The notes below the pieces were generated by a model. That model had not been told where the DNA came from. It saw only the letters and a list, made by a program, of their open reading frames with translations, and did no database searches. This document shows, piece by piece, positions 46,232 through 56,341 of a DNA stretch of 64,000 bases. Position numbers and translations under genes: made by a program. The DNA lies in the NCBI GenBank assembly GCA_949752745.1, contig OX457031.1, positions 54,922,803 to 54,986,802 on the forward strand. The letters are read 5' to 3'. Every line of letters starts with the position of its first letter. Within the stretch, counting starts at the first letter, position 1. Source of the stretch: Protula sp. h YS-2021 (taxonomy: Eukaryota > Annelida > Polychaeta > Sabellida > Serpulidae).

Positions 46232-47170
46232 ATGACAACGATAAAGAAAGCAGACCGCACACCTATACGCAGAAAACCAACAAAAGCCAACGCCGAATGT
46301 AACATTTGTGAAAAAACATTTGGAAGTTCATCATCTTTAAAAAGGCACATAAGTAGTATTCATTTATTTGCACCACCGAGGCACCACTGCCCAGTTTGCG
46401 AAAAAAGTTTCACAAGACGAGATGGATTGGCAAAACATATCAGACGCATTCACAATATGGATATTAAGGATTTTTTAGTGAAAGTGGACCCTTGGCACAA
46501 CAAGAGAAACGCGGAACCACCAACGGCATACGTACCACCGATTGAAGCCAGATCAATAAACAACATACGACGATCACACATCTTCCAGAATGAGGCTATC
46601 ATGTCACAATTTACCTTCACACCAACTCTTAAAAACTGTGATTTTAAAGATATACCACATAAGCTACAACCAAGAAGCAGACCACCCACCCCAGTGCAGG
46701 ATGAAACATTACCCCCGGTGGTAACGAAACTTACAAAAAACCACTTCGAATACACAATGGTTCTAAGACGAACACACTTGAAACCCAAACAGTATTTTTG
46801 CACTTCAGACGCCATCTCATACCCCAGATTCTTCAAAAAAATAACCAGACGACAGGATCTCGACACCCCAAAAAAGGATGACTATAGGGACAAACTTGCA
46901 CGGTCAATGATGAAAGGGGAAAGAATCGTGAGATACGAAACCTCAAAAGACCACACTACTGTCACCACACAGCTGACATATACAGAAATTGAAGGTCCAC
47001 CCGAGGGTTTACTAGCCCCTGATGACCCACGCATCGCCAAAATAACGCCGGTAATCCAAGTAAACAATGCGCAAAAAGAAGGAAAAATGGATGGAGAAAC
47101 CAATAATCACATAGACATCCTACGCATGGACTCAATGTTGTCATCTGATGATGAATCTACCAGTGATTAA
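46232..47170 (+). CDS. PLE2 second ORF, two-finger C2H2 protein (right arm)
   Basis: Intact 312-residue copy of the left-arm ORF, with the same two C2H2 fingers in the first 75 residues, the same Pro-rich middle and acidic tail. By eye it differs at about nine positions, for example PVQDE against PVPDE and NHFEY against NHGEY. Both copies have stayed open for 939 bases while the RT upstream carries a frameshift. That could mean selection in the source element, or simply youth. I know of no PLE family described with this ORF, but I cannot search. Confidence 0.85.
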   Translation: MTTIKKADRTPIRRKPTKANAECNICEKTFGSSSSLKRHISSIHLFAPPRHHCPVCEKSFTRRDGLAKHIRRIHNMDIKDFLVKVDPWHNKRNAEPPTAYVPPIEARSINNIRRSHIFQNEAIMSQFTFTPTLKNCDFKDIPHKLQPRSRPPTPVQDETLPPVVTKLTKNHFEYTMVLRRTHLKPKQYFCTSDAISYPRFFKKITRRQDLDTPKKDDYRDKLARSMMKGERIVRYETSKDHTTVTTQLTYTEIEGPPEGLLAPDDPRIAKITPVIQVNNAQKEGKMDGETNNHIDILRMDSMLSSDDESTSD

Positions 47171-47525
47171 AGAACAAACACCACCAGGACATGCAATCGT
47201 ATATACCACAAGTGCCAGACAGTAACATTTTTAGACTATAAATACCCATTTTAAATATCTTTTTCATTAAACAAAATTATATATAATTATCACTTATTAC
47301 AATTCTTTTTTCAAGATTCAGTAAACTAAAGAATCACGGTACATTTATATTTCGATGCAACTAAGATTTCTTAGAAAATGCTTATATGTATCTATGCACA
47401 ACTACAACGACACTTGTGACGAAACAATCACAAAGCGGGGCAGGGACAGTTATTACGTCACAATGCTAAACTGAAGACACCGTTTTTTGGGTAGCTCAGG
47501 GGAGGAATTTAACTTGAAATCACAC

Positions 47526-47565
47526 GGCCTCTGAAGAAGGTCTCTCCGACCGAAACTAGTTAGGC
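47526..47565 (+). ncRNA. Hammerhead-like motif, PLE2 right arm
   Basis: GGCCT, CTGAAGA (47531-47537), spacer A, GGTC (47539-47542) and GACC (47548-47551) as stem II, GAAA (47552-47555), palindrome CTAG (47556-47559), TT, then AGGC closing stem I. It is like the left arm except that the base before the predicted cut is T, not A. Confidence 0.65.
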
Positions 47566-47639
47566 AATAAAAAGAAAAAAAAACTCTAAACCGCTCATCT
47601 TATTCTCATTGTTGTGTTTGCCAGTTTTACAGATTTAAT

Positions 47640-48245
47640 AAGAAAATAAACAGTGAAATAAAGAAAACCTATGCTGACTCAGTGAAAGATCTAAAAACAC
47701 ACAATATAACCCCTATTCAAAAAAACCAAAGGAACTACTTAATACCTTAGAAGAATACAACAACAGAGAGAAAAGAAAAAACAACCTTATAATATACGGT
47801 TTGTCGGAAAACGGTCACACACCGTCGCAGCTAAGGGATATGTTTAAGGAACTCCGCATCAAGGAAAAAGATATAACGAAAAACATCCGACTTGGTCTTG
47901 CAACAGCTCAAGTAATAGAAAAACCACGACCACTCCTCATAACAGTTACCGACCAAGCAGTGAAGATGAGCATCATGCTAAAAACCTCAGGCAATCAACG
48001 ATATTTAAAAATAATTTTATTGCTCCCGATGTCACCCCTCAAGAACGTGAAGATAACAAAAAGCTAGTCGAAGAGCTAAAACGGAGAAGAAAAATGGAGA
48101 GGACGTCATCATACGAAGAGGGCAAATCATTCAGAAAAAGGCACTGACGAAACTATTCGGATCTACTGACAACCAACTACGAGCAGGAATAAAAGAACAA
48201 AGAACAAAGAAAACGTCAAGATTAGATACAACTTCCCGATCTTTT
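47640..48245 (+). pseudogene. LINE-D ORF1, C-terminal part
   Basis: Continues ORF1 after the PLE2 target duplication: KKINSEIKKTYADSVK, then a coiled coil ending REKRKNNLIIYGLSE (47770-47812), the start of the RRM-like domain of CR1 ORF1 proteins. ORF 47801-48067 carries ITKNIRLGL and RPLLITVTD. After a frameshift near 48010, FIAPDVTPQEREDNKKL (48016-48066) and RRRKNGEDVIIRRGQII follow in another frame. This is the normal C-terminal block. At least two breaks. Confidence 0.75.
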
Positions 48246-50909
48246 ATTGCACAAACGTCCGCTCACTCAACAACAAAATGGACGAGCTTTCGTGTGAAAT
48301 AAAACAACGAAAGATCTCCATAACCGTTACCACCGAAACATGGTTAAACGACGTGATTCCAAACAATTTATCCATCATACTAGAATATCAACACATACGA
48401 AAAGACAGAATTTGCAAAAGATGGGGTGGAATTTGTATGTACATAGAACCAACAGTAAATTTTAAACATCGGAGCGAGTGTGAAAGCCATGATTTCGAAA
48501 CAATATGGATAACCATAAGACCCACCAAATTACCAAGAAACATATCTTGCATAGCCATTGTTGGCATCTACCATCCGCCACAAGCAAACCATAGACTTAT
48601 GAATGAACACCTGTCAAAGCGAATTGACTATATTCTCTGTAAACACCCATTAAGTGGAATCATGGTGATAGGTGACTTCAACAAACTCCCAGAATAGCAC
48701 CTGAAAACGCACTTCCTGCTAAAGCAAATTGTCAATAAGCCAACCCGAGAGGAAGCCATTCTTGACAAGTGCATCACAAACATGGCAAAATACTACACAG
48801 AACCGACAACCCTACCACACCTGGGAAAGTCCGACCACAGAGCGATTCTGATAAAACCATTGCCTAAATACCATCACGAACCAAACGTTGTCGTTACCAA
48901 GATTAGACGAGTCAATGGTAAAAACGAAAGAAACCTGTTCGTTCACTCCCTGAATAACACGGACTGGAGAGAAGTGTATAACGCAGCGACATGTAAAAAA
49001 CAGTTCGAAATCTTTGATGCAAAAATGCCACAACTCATCAATATGCACTTTCCAGTTAAAAATACCAAGCGCCACGAAAGAGACAAACCATGGATAACAC
49101 CGGAATTTAAGTCATTGATAAGACGAAGAGAACAACTAAGTACAAAGGGCGAAAATACGGAGTAAAGAAAGATCAGAAACATTATTAACCGGACAAAAAA
49201 AAACCTAAGAAAATCCTTCTTTGCCACTAATATCCAAAGCCTCCGGGAGAGTGACTCGAAACAGTGGTGGAGATGAATTAAAGAACTAACTGGACTCGAA
49301 AAGAATGAGCAAACAAAAATTTTCAGAGTCTAGCAAGCGAAAACTCCGAAGGAAACCTACTGACTTTAACTAACCAAATCAACACCTTCTTCCAAAGCAT
49401 TTCAGCCGACCTTCCCCCACTGTCCGGCCTCAATCGTTACTCCAGCAAGGATGCCGCAGTACCTGACGAACATCTGGTATCAGTTGAGGAAGTTCAAAAG
49501 CTAATGATGAATATAAGGCCAAGAAAAGCCCCAGGACCTGACAACATTGAAGCATGGATGCTTCGGGACCTGTCACCAATCCTCTCAAAACCTGCCACGG
49601 CAATCTTCAACAGTTCTATCCGCGAAGGGTACGTACCTGAAAAGTGGAAACTAGCAACAGTTACCCCAATCCCAAAAAAGTCGCCCCCCCCTAAAATCAA
49701 TAGAATGCGACATTTGTCCAATATCACTAACATCACTATTAGCAAAGGAACTTGAACGAATTGTTCTCAAAATTTACCACAAATCGATAACGCAAGAGGA
49801 GGCAAACGATCTTCAGTGTGGCAACAAAAAAGGTGTATCTACTACACATATGCTGGTTGAGATGTTACATGATTGGTACAAGGCATCATATGAAGGAAAC
49901 GACGTCAGAATAATATTTCTCTACTATGCTAAAGCATTCGATAGGATCAACCACAACATACTGCTGCAAAAGATGGAAGACATGAAAACACCACAAACAG
50001 TGCTGAAGTGGTTAGCATCTTTTCTTACCAACAGAATGCAACAAGTTAAAATTGGAGACTACATATCATGTCCAGTGCACATGAAAGGAGCAGTACCTCA
50101 AGGAGCACTGTGGGGAATAGAGTGCTTTTGTGCCATGATAAAAGACCTAAAATCAACATTGCCACTATATAAATACGTAGACGATAGCACACTTTATCAA
50201 ATTCATAAAAACTCCGAAAGTCATAATCTGACTATGCAAGAAGCCTTGGACCACATAGTTCAGTGGACTACAAACAACGACATGAGAATTAACCCCACAA
50301 AGACCAAAGAAATTGTCATAACCTTTGGCAAACATCACCCAGACAAGATGCCAGAACCTCTGCAAATCGCAAACTCAACCATTAGAAGAGTAAATTCCTC
50401 GAAGCTGGTTGGAGTCACGATCCAAGACGACTTCAAATGGGATAGTCACATAGAATCCATAACGAATAAAGCGCGAAGAAAATTGTTCTTCCTAACGCAC
50501 CTGAAGAGATCAGGGGCAGACAAAGACGACCTACAACTTCTACAGAGCCGTTGCAAGATCCCAGCTTGAATACGCAGTACCTGCATGGGGAACAAGTATT
50601 ACAAAAGAACAGACAAATAATCTAGAACATATACAGAAAACAGCCCTACAAATTATCAACCCACAACTAACATATGACCAGTCATTGCTACTACTCAACC
50701 TTGCAACACTTGAGGAAAGAAGAAGAGATATATGTAAAAAGTTCTTCAAGAAAATTCAAGCTAGCACCGACAAAATAAATAAACTTCTACCAAGCCCTAG
50801 ACAGTCATCGTACACACTGAGGACAGCCAAACAACACCCAATCCCAAATGTAAACACAAGGCGATACAAAAATTCCTCCATCTCTTTCTCGCTGTTCAAC
50901 TTTCAGTAA
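48216..50909 (+). pseudogene. LINE-D ORF2, endonuclease and RT
   Basis: An APE-type endonuclease at 48220-48860 shows CTNVRSLNNKMDEL, TETWLND, GGICMYI, GIYHPP, VIGDFN (then a stop at 48696) and GKSDHRAIL. The RT starts with IRPRKAPGPDNIEAWML (49510) and continues at 49850-50569 with AFDRINHNILLQKM, VPQGALWG, YVDD (50180) and RINPTKTKEIV. The C-terminal QLEYAVPAWGTS and HIQKTALQII are in another frame from about 50545. In motif A the catalytic Asp position reads Tyr (TAC at 49922-49924). At least four frame breaks. Confidence 0.85.
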
Positions 50910-50940
50910 GTTTATATTTCAGCCTATAGACAGCGTGAAA

Positions 50941-51256
50941 TTCTTAAACTTAAAAAATAATGAATTCCGAACAACTAACAACGAGAATAACAGATAACAA
51001 TAGATATTTGATAAGTGATAGACATTTGATAAGTGATCACAATATCCGTCGCATATTTACCCTGTACTTTCGAGCGCAATTCAACTTAAGCGGTTGCAAG
51101 TTTAGGAATAAGTAGTATGAAAATGGTGGTTCTGCGCCAGGAAGTGAAGTCATACTGTCTGGACCGAAGTGTTGGGATGGCAACGCAGTGGTGTAGTCAT
51201 GGAAACGATGCATAGCCAAGCCTAGCCATAGTGACATAGCCCTACAAAGTGAGGAC
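50941..51256. other. Junction between LINE-D and the Polinton, no gene
   Basis: AT-rich LINE 3' end passing into unique sequence. The Polinton left end should lie here or just beyond, but without its right end the terminal repeat cannot be placed. Confidence 0.45.
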
Positions 51257-51455
51257 CTCCCCCCCCTATCCGGCAGTCGGGACCCCCCCCTAGCCGGCAG
51301 TCGGGACCCCCCCCCTAGCCGGCAGTCGGGACCCCCCCTTGCCGGCAGTCGGGACCCCCCCTAGCCGGCAGTCGGGACCCCCCTAACCGGCAGTCGGGAC
51401 CCCCCCCCCCTAGCCGGCAGTCGGGACACCCCCGCCTAGCCGGCAGTCGGGACAT
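51257..51455. repeat. GC-rich minisatellite, eight copies of CTAGCCGGCAGTCGGGAC
   Basis: Eight copies of CCGGCAGTCGGGAC separated by CCCC(C)TAG spacers of variable C length, about 24 bp per unit. It is sharply more GC-rich than its surroundings. It lies at the left edge of the Polinton. Confidence 0.92.
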
Positions 51456-51499
51456 ATCCTATGGTAAAAAGTGTGGACCCCCGCCCCTAGGCAGCAGTC

Positions 51500-52221
51500 T
51501 GGGCATCAGAGTGGTATATAAGGCATGAGCATCCATCAACAGCAGTGACAGTCGTATCGGTAAGTGGAGCAAGGAAGCAAAAGTTACACACCACAATTTG
51601 ATCACATCAGAGGGGTATATAAGGGATGAGCACCCAACAACAAAAGTGACAACTATATCGGTAAGTGGAACTCATTGAAAGTTTGTAAACAAAAACTGGA
51701 ATAACTTTCGTTATAGTTGGTCGATTTGCATGAAAATTTCAGTTTGATTCAGTTTTATGTAAACTTTTGTAATAAAGTAATGACAGGCTATCTGCGCAGC
51801 GTGTTGTATGCACATTTACCGCCATTTTAACTTTGTAAAAACTTATATAACTTTCATTATAGTTGACCGATTTACATGAAAATTTCGACATTGGTTTACA
51901 GTGCTTCTTCGCGGATGAATACCATTTGGCGGATGAATACCATTTGACTTCACCACTAGATGTCTCTGCTGTGCAGCAGTGCAGCTGTAAGTGAGACATT
52001 CAAGCAACTATCTGCTGAGTCAACAATTTTTAAACACGGGTGAAAAGTTACACACCATATTTGGATTACATGTAAGTAGCATAAAAGCATGAGTGAAACA
52101 TGTCAACCAGTGATAAATTCTGCTGAGTCAGCAATTTTAACAATTTTTACACACCATATTTTGATTACATCAAAGTGGTATAAATTCTGCTGAGTTAACA
52201 CACCATCCAAGTGGTATAAAA
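51500..52221 (+). promoter_or_regulatory. Reiterated TATA modules upstream of PolB
   Basis: Five related modules, each with a CACACCA/ACATCA-type stretch, AGTGG, a TATA box and often a GAGTGAAAC or ATGAGCA follow-up. TATA-like cores: 51515-51521 (TATATAA), 51616-51622 (TATATAA), 52080-52086 (CATAAAA), 52179-52184 (TATAAA), 52215-52221 (TATAAAA). The last is 61 bp before the PolB ATG and is the best promoter candidate. A diverged duplicate (ATAACTTTCGTTATAGTTG at about 51702 and 51850) lies in between. Confidence 0.65.
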
Positions 52222-52281
52222 GGAAGAGTGAAACGTGTATTTTTACCCATTTCACTTCTAGCAACAGCAACAACAACAACG

Positions 52282-55200
52282 ATGGCAACAGTCTTCTGTC
52301 ATGATTGCAATGTGACATTTCCATCTCTGGAATTGTTAGTAGCACATACATGTAAACCAGCTAGGTTGAAACGTGCTCGTGGAGAGCTTGTTGAGCAGAT
52401 TGAAGCCAAGAGACGAAAGACCGTACAAGATGGTGTTGAAAGACCTGATCCAGTCCTCTGCCGTGGATGCATTAAGATATTTGCATCTATGGATGCGTTT
52501 GACACACATGTATGCATGATGGAAGAACCAAAGAGAGTACAAGTAGGCAGAGGTAGAAAAGTGAGTCTTGGTGCAAACGCACAGGAAAGACTGTTTGAGC
52601 CTGAAGATGGATCGGATTTACTACTTGAAATGCGACAACAAGAGAACCGGATTAAGAGACATTTGCTAGAAACGTTAAACCATGGCATGAAATGGTATAT
52701 TGTCGTACATGCACGCTTCAAGAAACTAACGGCGAATGCTGAAGGCGTTATGGTAGAACACGTGGATAATTCCTTTATCAGCAGTCCGACATATACAGCA
52801 TACAATCCAGCAGATATTGAGCAGGACTTGCCAGAAGCCCATAAAGAATTGTTTACCAGGTTTGATGAACATGAGCGACAAGGTTCTGGCTGGGTGTTGG
52901 ATAACATACTGTATATTGAAGTACATACAGCTACGTCAGCGCCTTTGGAAGCAAGTAGTTTTATCCCACTACCGAAGAAAGTAAAGAATACAAAGGCGGT
53001 GTTAAACATTCAGAATGATGATAACAAGTGCTTGTTATGGTCTGTATTGGCTCATCTTCATCCTCGAGATCGTCATCAACACCCATATCGTGTGAATCAT
53101 TACACACCATTTGAAAAGGAATTAAAGGTGGAAGGCATGACATTTCCCACACCGATTACGGACATTCCAAAATTTGAAAAGGAGAATGATGTGTCTATCA
53201 ATGTGTTTTGATATGAACACAATGTAGTAGTTCCGATACAACTGAGTCCAAACACCAGCGCGAGAGAAATCAACTTACTTTTGATTAGCAATGACAAGAA
53301 AAGGCATTATTGCCTTATTAAGAATTTCAGCAGACTTATAGCTTATCGATCAAAACATCAGAATGCAGCATTTTATTGTTTCAACTGTCTTCACGGGTTT
53401 ATACGACAAGATCTTTTAGACAAGCATCTCGAAGTGTGTGGCAAGCATGGAGCACAACGTTTATCATTCCCAAAGGAACCCTTCATCAAGTTCAAGAATG
53501 TAGCCAAACAACAGCGAGCGCCATTTGTCATTTATGCAGACTTTGAATGTTTCACGAAAAAGCATGAAGAAGGAGACAAGTATCAGCATCATCGTCCAAA
53601 CAGCTTTGCCTATGTGGTTGTCAGCCAGTATGATACACGTGTCCCAGTCGTGTATCGAGGAGATAATGCTGTGAAAGTCTTTTTAGACCATATGGTGAAT
53701 GAGCGTGATCGTATTGTGCATGGTTTACAACAGAAAAAGAAAATGGTCATGACTCATGAAGATGAAGAGCATTATAAGAACGCTGTCGATTGCTACATTT
53801 GTCATGAGCTTCTAGGAGCAGATCATGTGAGTGATCATGACCATATCAATGGCAAATACTGCGGAGCTGCACATAGTGAATGCAATTTACAATTCCGATT
53901 TCGAAAGGATAAGCAGGATATTAAAGATTCTTTTATCATTCCTGTCTTTTTCCACAATTTACGAGGCTATGACAGTCAATTGATCATGGAAGAAATTGGA
54001 AAGATCAAAAACGAAACCATTACAGTCATTCCCAACACCGTTGAGAAATATACTGCATTCACCATGAGCAATCTGAAATTTACAGACAGTTATCAGTTCA
54101 TGAGTACTTCTCTACAGAAGTTGGTATCCAACCTGGCAGCAGAAGGGAAAGACAACTTTTATAACATGACGTCACACATTCATGATAGCGACCAACAAGA
54201 TTTACTGTTGAGAAAGGGAGTGTACCCTTATGATTACGTGGATGAACCATCCAAGTTTGCTGAAACACAACTACCGTCCAAGGATAAGTTTTACAGTCTG
54301 CTCAGTGAAGAAGACATTAGCGATGAGGATTATGCGCATGCGCAGAAGGTGTGGGAGACATTCAACTGTACTACATTTGGCGAATACCATGAGTTGTACC
54401 TGAAATCAGATGTGTTGCTGCTGGCTGACGTGTTTGAAAACTTTCGTCACGTATGTCTCAACACGTATGAATTAGATCCTGCTCACTACTATACAGCGCC
54501 AGGACTGTCGTGGGATGCCATGTTAAAAGCGACAAAGGTGAAATTGGAATTGATCAACGACATTGACATGTACCAAATGGTTGAACAAGGTCTACGGGGA
54601 GGAATATCTGTCATCACACACAAGTATGCGAAAGCAAATAACGCCTACGTAGCAGATAACGATCCCACGAAACCAACCAACTACTTGACGTACCTGGATG
54701 CGAACAACTTGTATGGCTGGGCCATGTCGCAAAGCATGCCACAAAGTGGATTTATGTGGGTGAGTGAGCCAGAATCCATCGACTTTATGGATGTGAATGA
54801 AGATGACGAGATTGGATACATTTTAGAGGTGGATCTGCAATACCCATATTCAATCCATGATCGTCATAATCACTATCCAGTGGCTCCAGAACGGAAATGT
54901 GTTAAGGTGGGAGAATTGTCAAAACATAGTCAGAAGCTACGGAAAGATCTGAACATGAAAGGCAAACCTAGTGAAAAGCTCATTCCCAATCTGTGTGACG
55001 AGAAGAAATATGTGCTTCATTATAGAAATTTACAGCAATATGTCTCACTGGGATTGAAAGTCACTAACGTGCATCGTGCCATCATGTTAACACAGAGCAA
55101 ATGGTTGGCAAAATACATCTCCTTGAACACGGAAAAGAGAAAGTTGGCCAAGAACCCGTTTGAGAAAGACTTTTTCAAATTGAAAAACAACTCTGTGTTT

Positions 55201-55939
55201 GGCAAAACCATGGAAAATGTGAGAAAGCGTATCAATGTGGAACTTGTTCACCAGAAAAAGCGGTTCAAGAAACTTGTAGCCAAACCTTCCTTCCACAAAT
55301 TTACAATTTTCAACGAAGATTTGACCGCAGTACATTTACGCAAAGTGGATCTGCTTCTGGATAAACCCATTCAAGTCGGCTTTACCATTCTCGACCTCAG
55401 CAAAGTGCTCATGTTCCACTTTCATTACAACTACATCATGACCAAGTATCCCGACGCCAAACTCTTGTTCAGCGACACCGACAGTCTATGTTATGACATA
55501 GAAACGGAAGATATCTACAAAGATATGCAGGAAGATGCGGACAGTGTTTGATACAAGTGACTATCCCCAAGATCATTTCCTACATTCCAACGTGAACAAG
55601 AAAGTGCTTGGGAAAATGAAAGATGAGACGGCGGGCATTCCCATAGAAGAGTTTGTTGGACTTCGGCCGAAAATGTATAGCATGATGTATGGTGGGAAAG
55701 AAAAACGTACGGCTAAAGGCATTACTCGCGCGTTTCAAAGACGTGTGAAACATAAGCAGTATAGAGACAGTTTGTTCAACCAAACGCAAACGATGACTAC
55801 AGAGCACATCATTCGAAGTCATGACCACCAGATTTTCTCGGAGAAGTTGAGGAAAGTGGCTCTCTCTCCCTTTGATGACAAGCGATATGTGATGAGTGAT
55901 GGCTATTCCACTTTGGCGCATGGACATTACAGTATATAA
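52282..55939 (+). pseudogene. POLB: Polinton protein-primed DNA polymerase B, one stop and one frameshift
   Basis: Replicates the element from a protein primer. I chose ATG 52282 because it follows the TATA at 52215; the upstream frame has no ATG. Order: C2HC fingers CHDCNVTF...HTC and CRGCIKIF...HVC, then (after a break) a third at about 53380. Next come ExoI YADFECF (53533), an HNH/endonuclease VII-like insertion CYIC...DHDHINGKYCGAAHSECN (53790-53885), ExoII HNLRGYD (53955), ExoIII YLKSDVLLLADVF, motif A YLDANNLYG (54691-54717), motif B NNSVFGK (55186) and motif C FSDTDS (55468-55485). An in-frame TGA at 53209-53211 and a frameshift near 55535-55550 break it. The thumb end lies at 55535-55939 in the shifted frame. 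All catalytic motifs are otherwise kept. Confidence 0.93.
55933..55939 (+). promoter_or_regulatory. TATA box overlapping the PolB stop codon
   Basis: AGTATATAAGGGGG. The PolB frame ends AGT ATA TAA, so its stop (55937-55939) is the end of the TATATAA box of the next gene, whose ATG is at 55995. Confidence 0.7.
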
Positions 55940-55994
55940 GGGGGAGTCACTTCAACTTTAGAGTTAGTTGAGGTGTGAACACTGAAGCGCAAAC

Positions 55995-56328
55995 ATGAAT
56001 CGGAAAAGATCTGCAACGGATATGGATACTCTTGCTGATACAGTCAAAGACATGAATGTGAAAAATCCTGATACCACCATCAAGAAATTAAAAGTGGAGA
56101 CGACACCAACACCACAGTCGTGGGATGGAATGCTTTCTCTAGGCAATGGAAAGTATATCAAGATTATGAAACAAAGCAATGAAGGCGTGGTGAACATTCG
56201 CAAATACCTCAGAGATGAGGGGACTGGGAAAAAAGGGTATCTTGCTGACAATACCTGAATGGAAAATGCTGAAGAAGCAGGTGAAAAAAGTGGATAAAAG
56301 GCTTCGCAGACGAGAAGACAGCGCATAA
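55995..56328 (+). pseudogene. PC4/p15-like small protein, frameshifted
   Basis: ATG 55995 lies 56 bp after a TATATAA box. A basic N-terminus (NRKRS) is followed by KYIKIMKQSNEGVVNIRKYL and RDEGTGKKG. This is the beta-strand pattern of PC4 (SUB1) C-terminal domains: 'vdIReyy...G..kPgkKGi'. The first frame stops at 56256-56258. Frame 2 from about 56245 to the TAA at 56326-56328 supplies the matching second half, LLTIPEWKMLKKQVKKVD (PC4: 'isLt.eqw..L...v..id'), then an Arg-rich tail. So a one-base indel near 56245 splits the gene. PC4 proteins bind ssDNA and act in transcription or replication. A role in element gene expression or ssDNA handling is inference. Confidence 0.65.
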
Positions 56329-56341
56329 CAAGGTGAAAAAC

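Larger units (their letters stand above)
41088..47639. mobile_element. PLE2, Penelope-like element as a giant head-to-head fold-back
   Basis: After about 130 bp of unmatched sequence, the arm 41218-44421 is the reverse complement of 44422-47639, differing by a 15-bp deletion in the left arm and scattered substitutions. The centre is a TTTTGTTTTAAAACAAAA palindrome. Each arm holds a 5'-truncated RT with GIY-YIG, a second zinc-finger ORF, and a 3' region with a hammerhead-like motif. Both 3' ends point outward and both 5' ends meet at the centre. A 13-bp target duplication shows it arrived by one insertion. Confidence 0.93.
40440..50940 (+). mobile_element. LINE-D, CR1-like non-LTR retrotransposon split by PLE2
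   Basis: Two-ORF LINE: ORF1 (PHD-like finger, coiled coil, RRM-like part) and ORF2 (endonuclease and RT). PLE2 interrupts ORF1 between two copies of AAGAAAATAAACA. Without PLE2 the element is about 4 kb. Several frameshifts and stops break both ORFs. The 5' start is uncertain. Confidence 0.85.

Noticed and set aside
51257..51455. CRISPR-like array
   Set aside because: Short GC-rich direct repeats without spacers of unique sequence, in an animal genome; this is a minisatellite.
52299..53009. 236-codon minus-strand ORF opposite PolB
   Set aside because: Lies antisense to the PolB N-terminus, shows no family motif, and its composition is that of a shadow frame.
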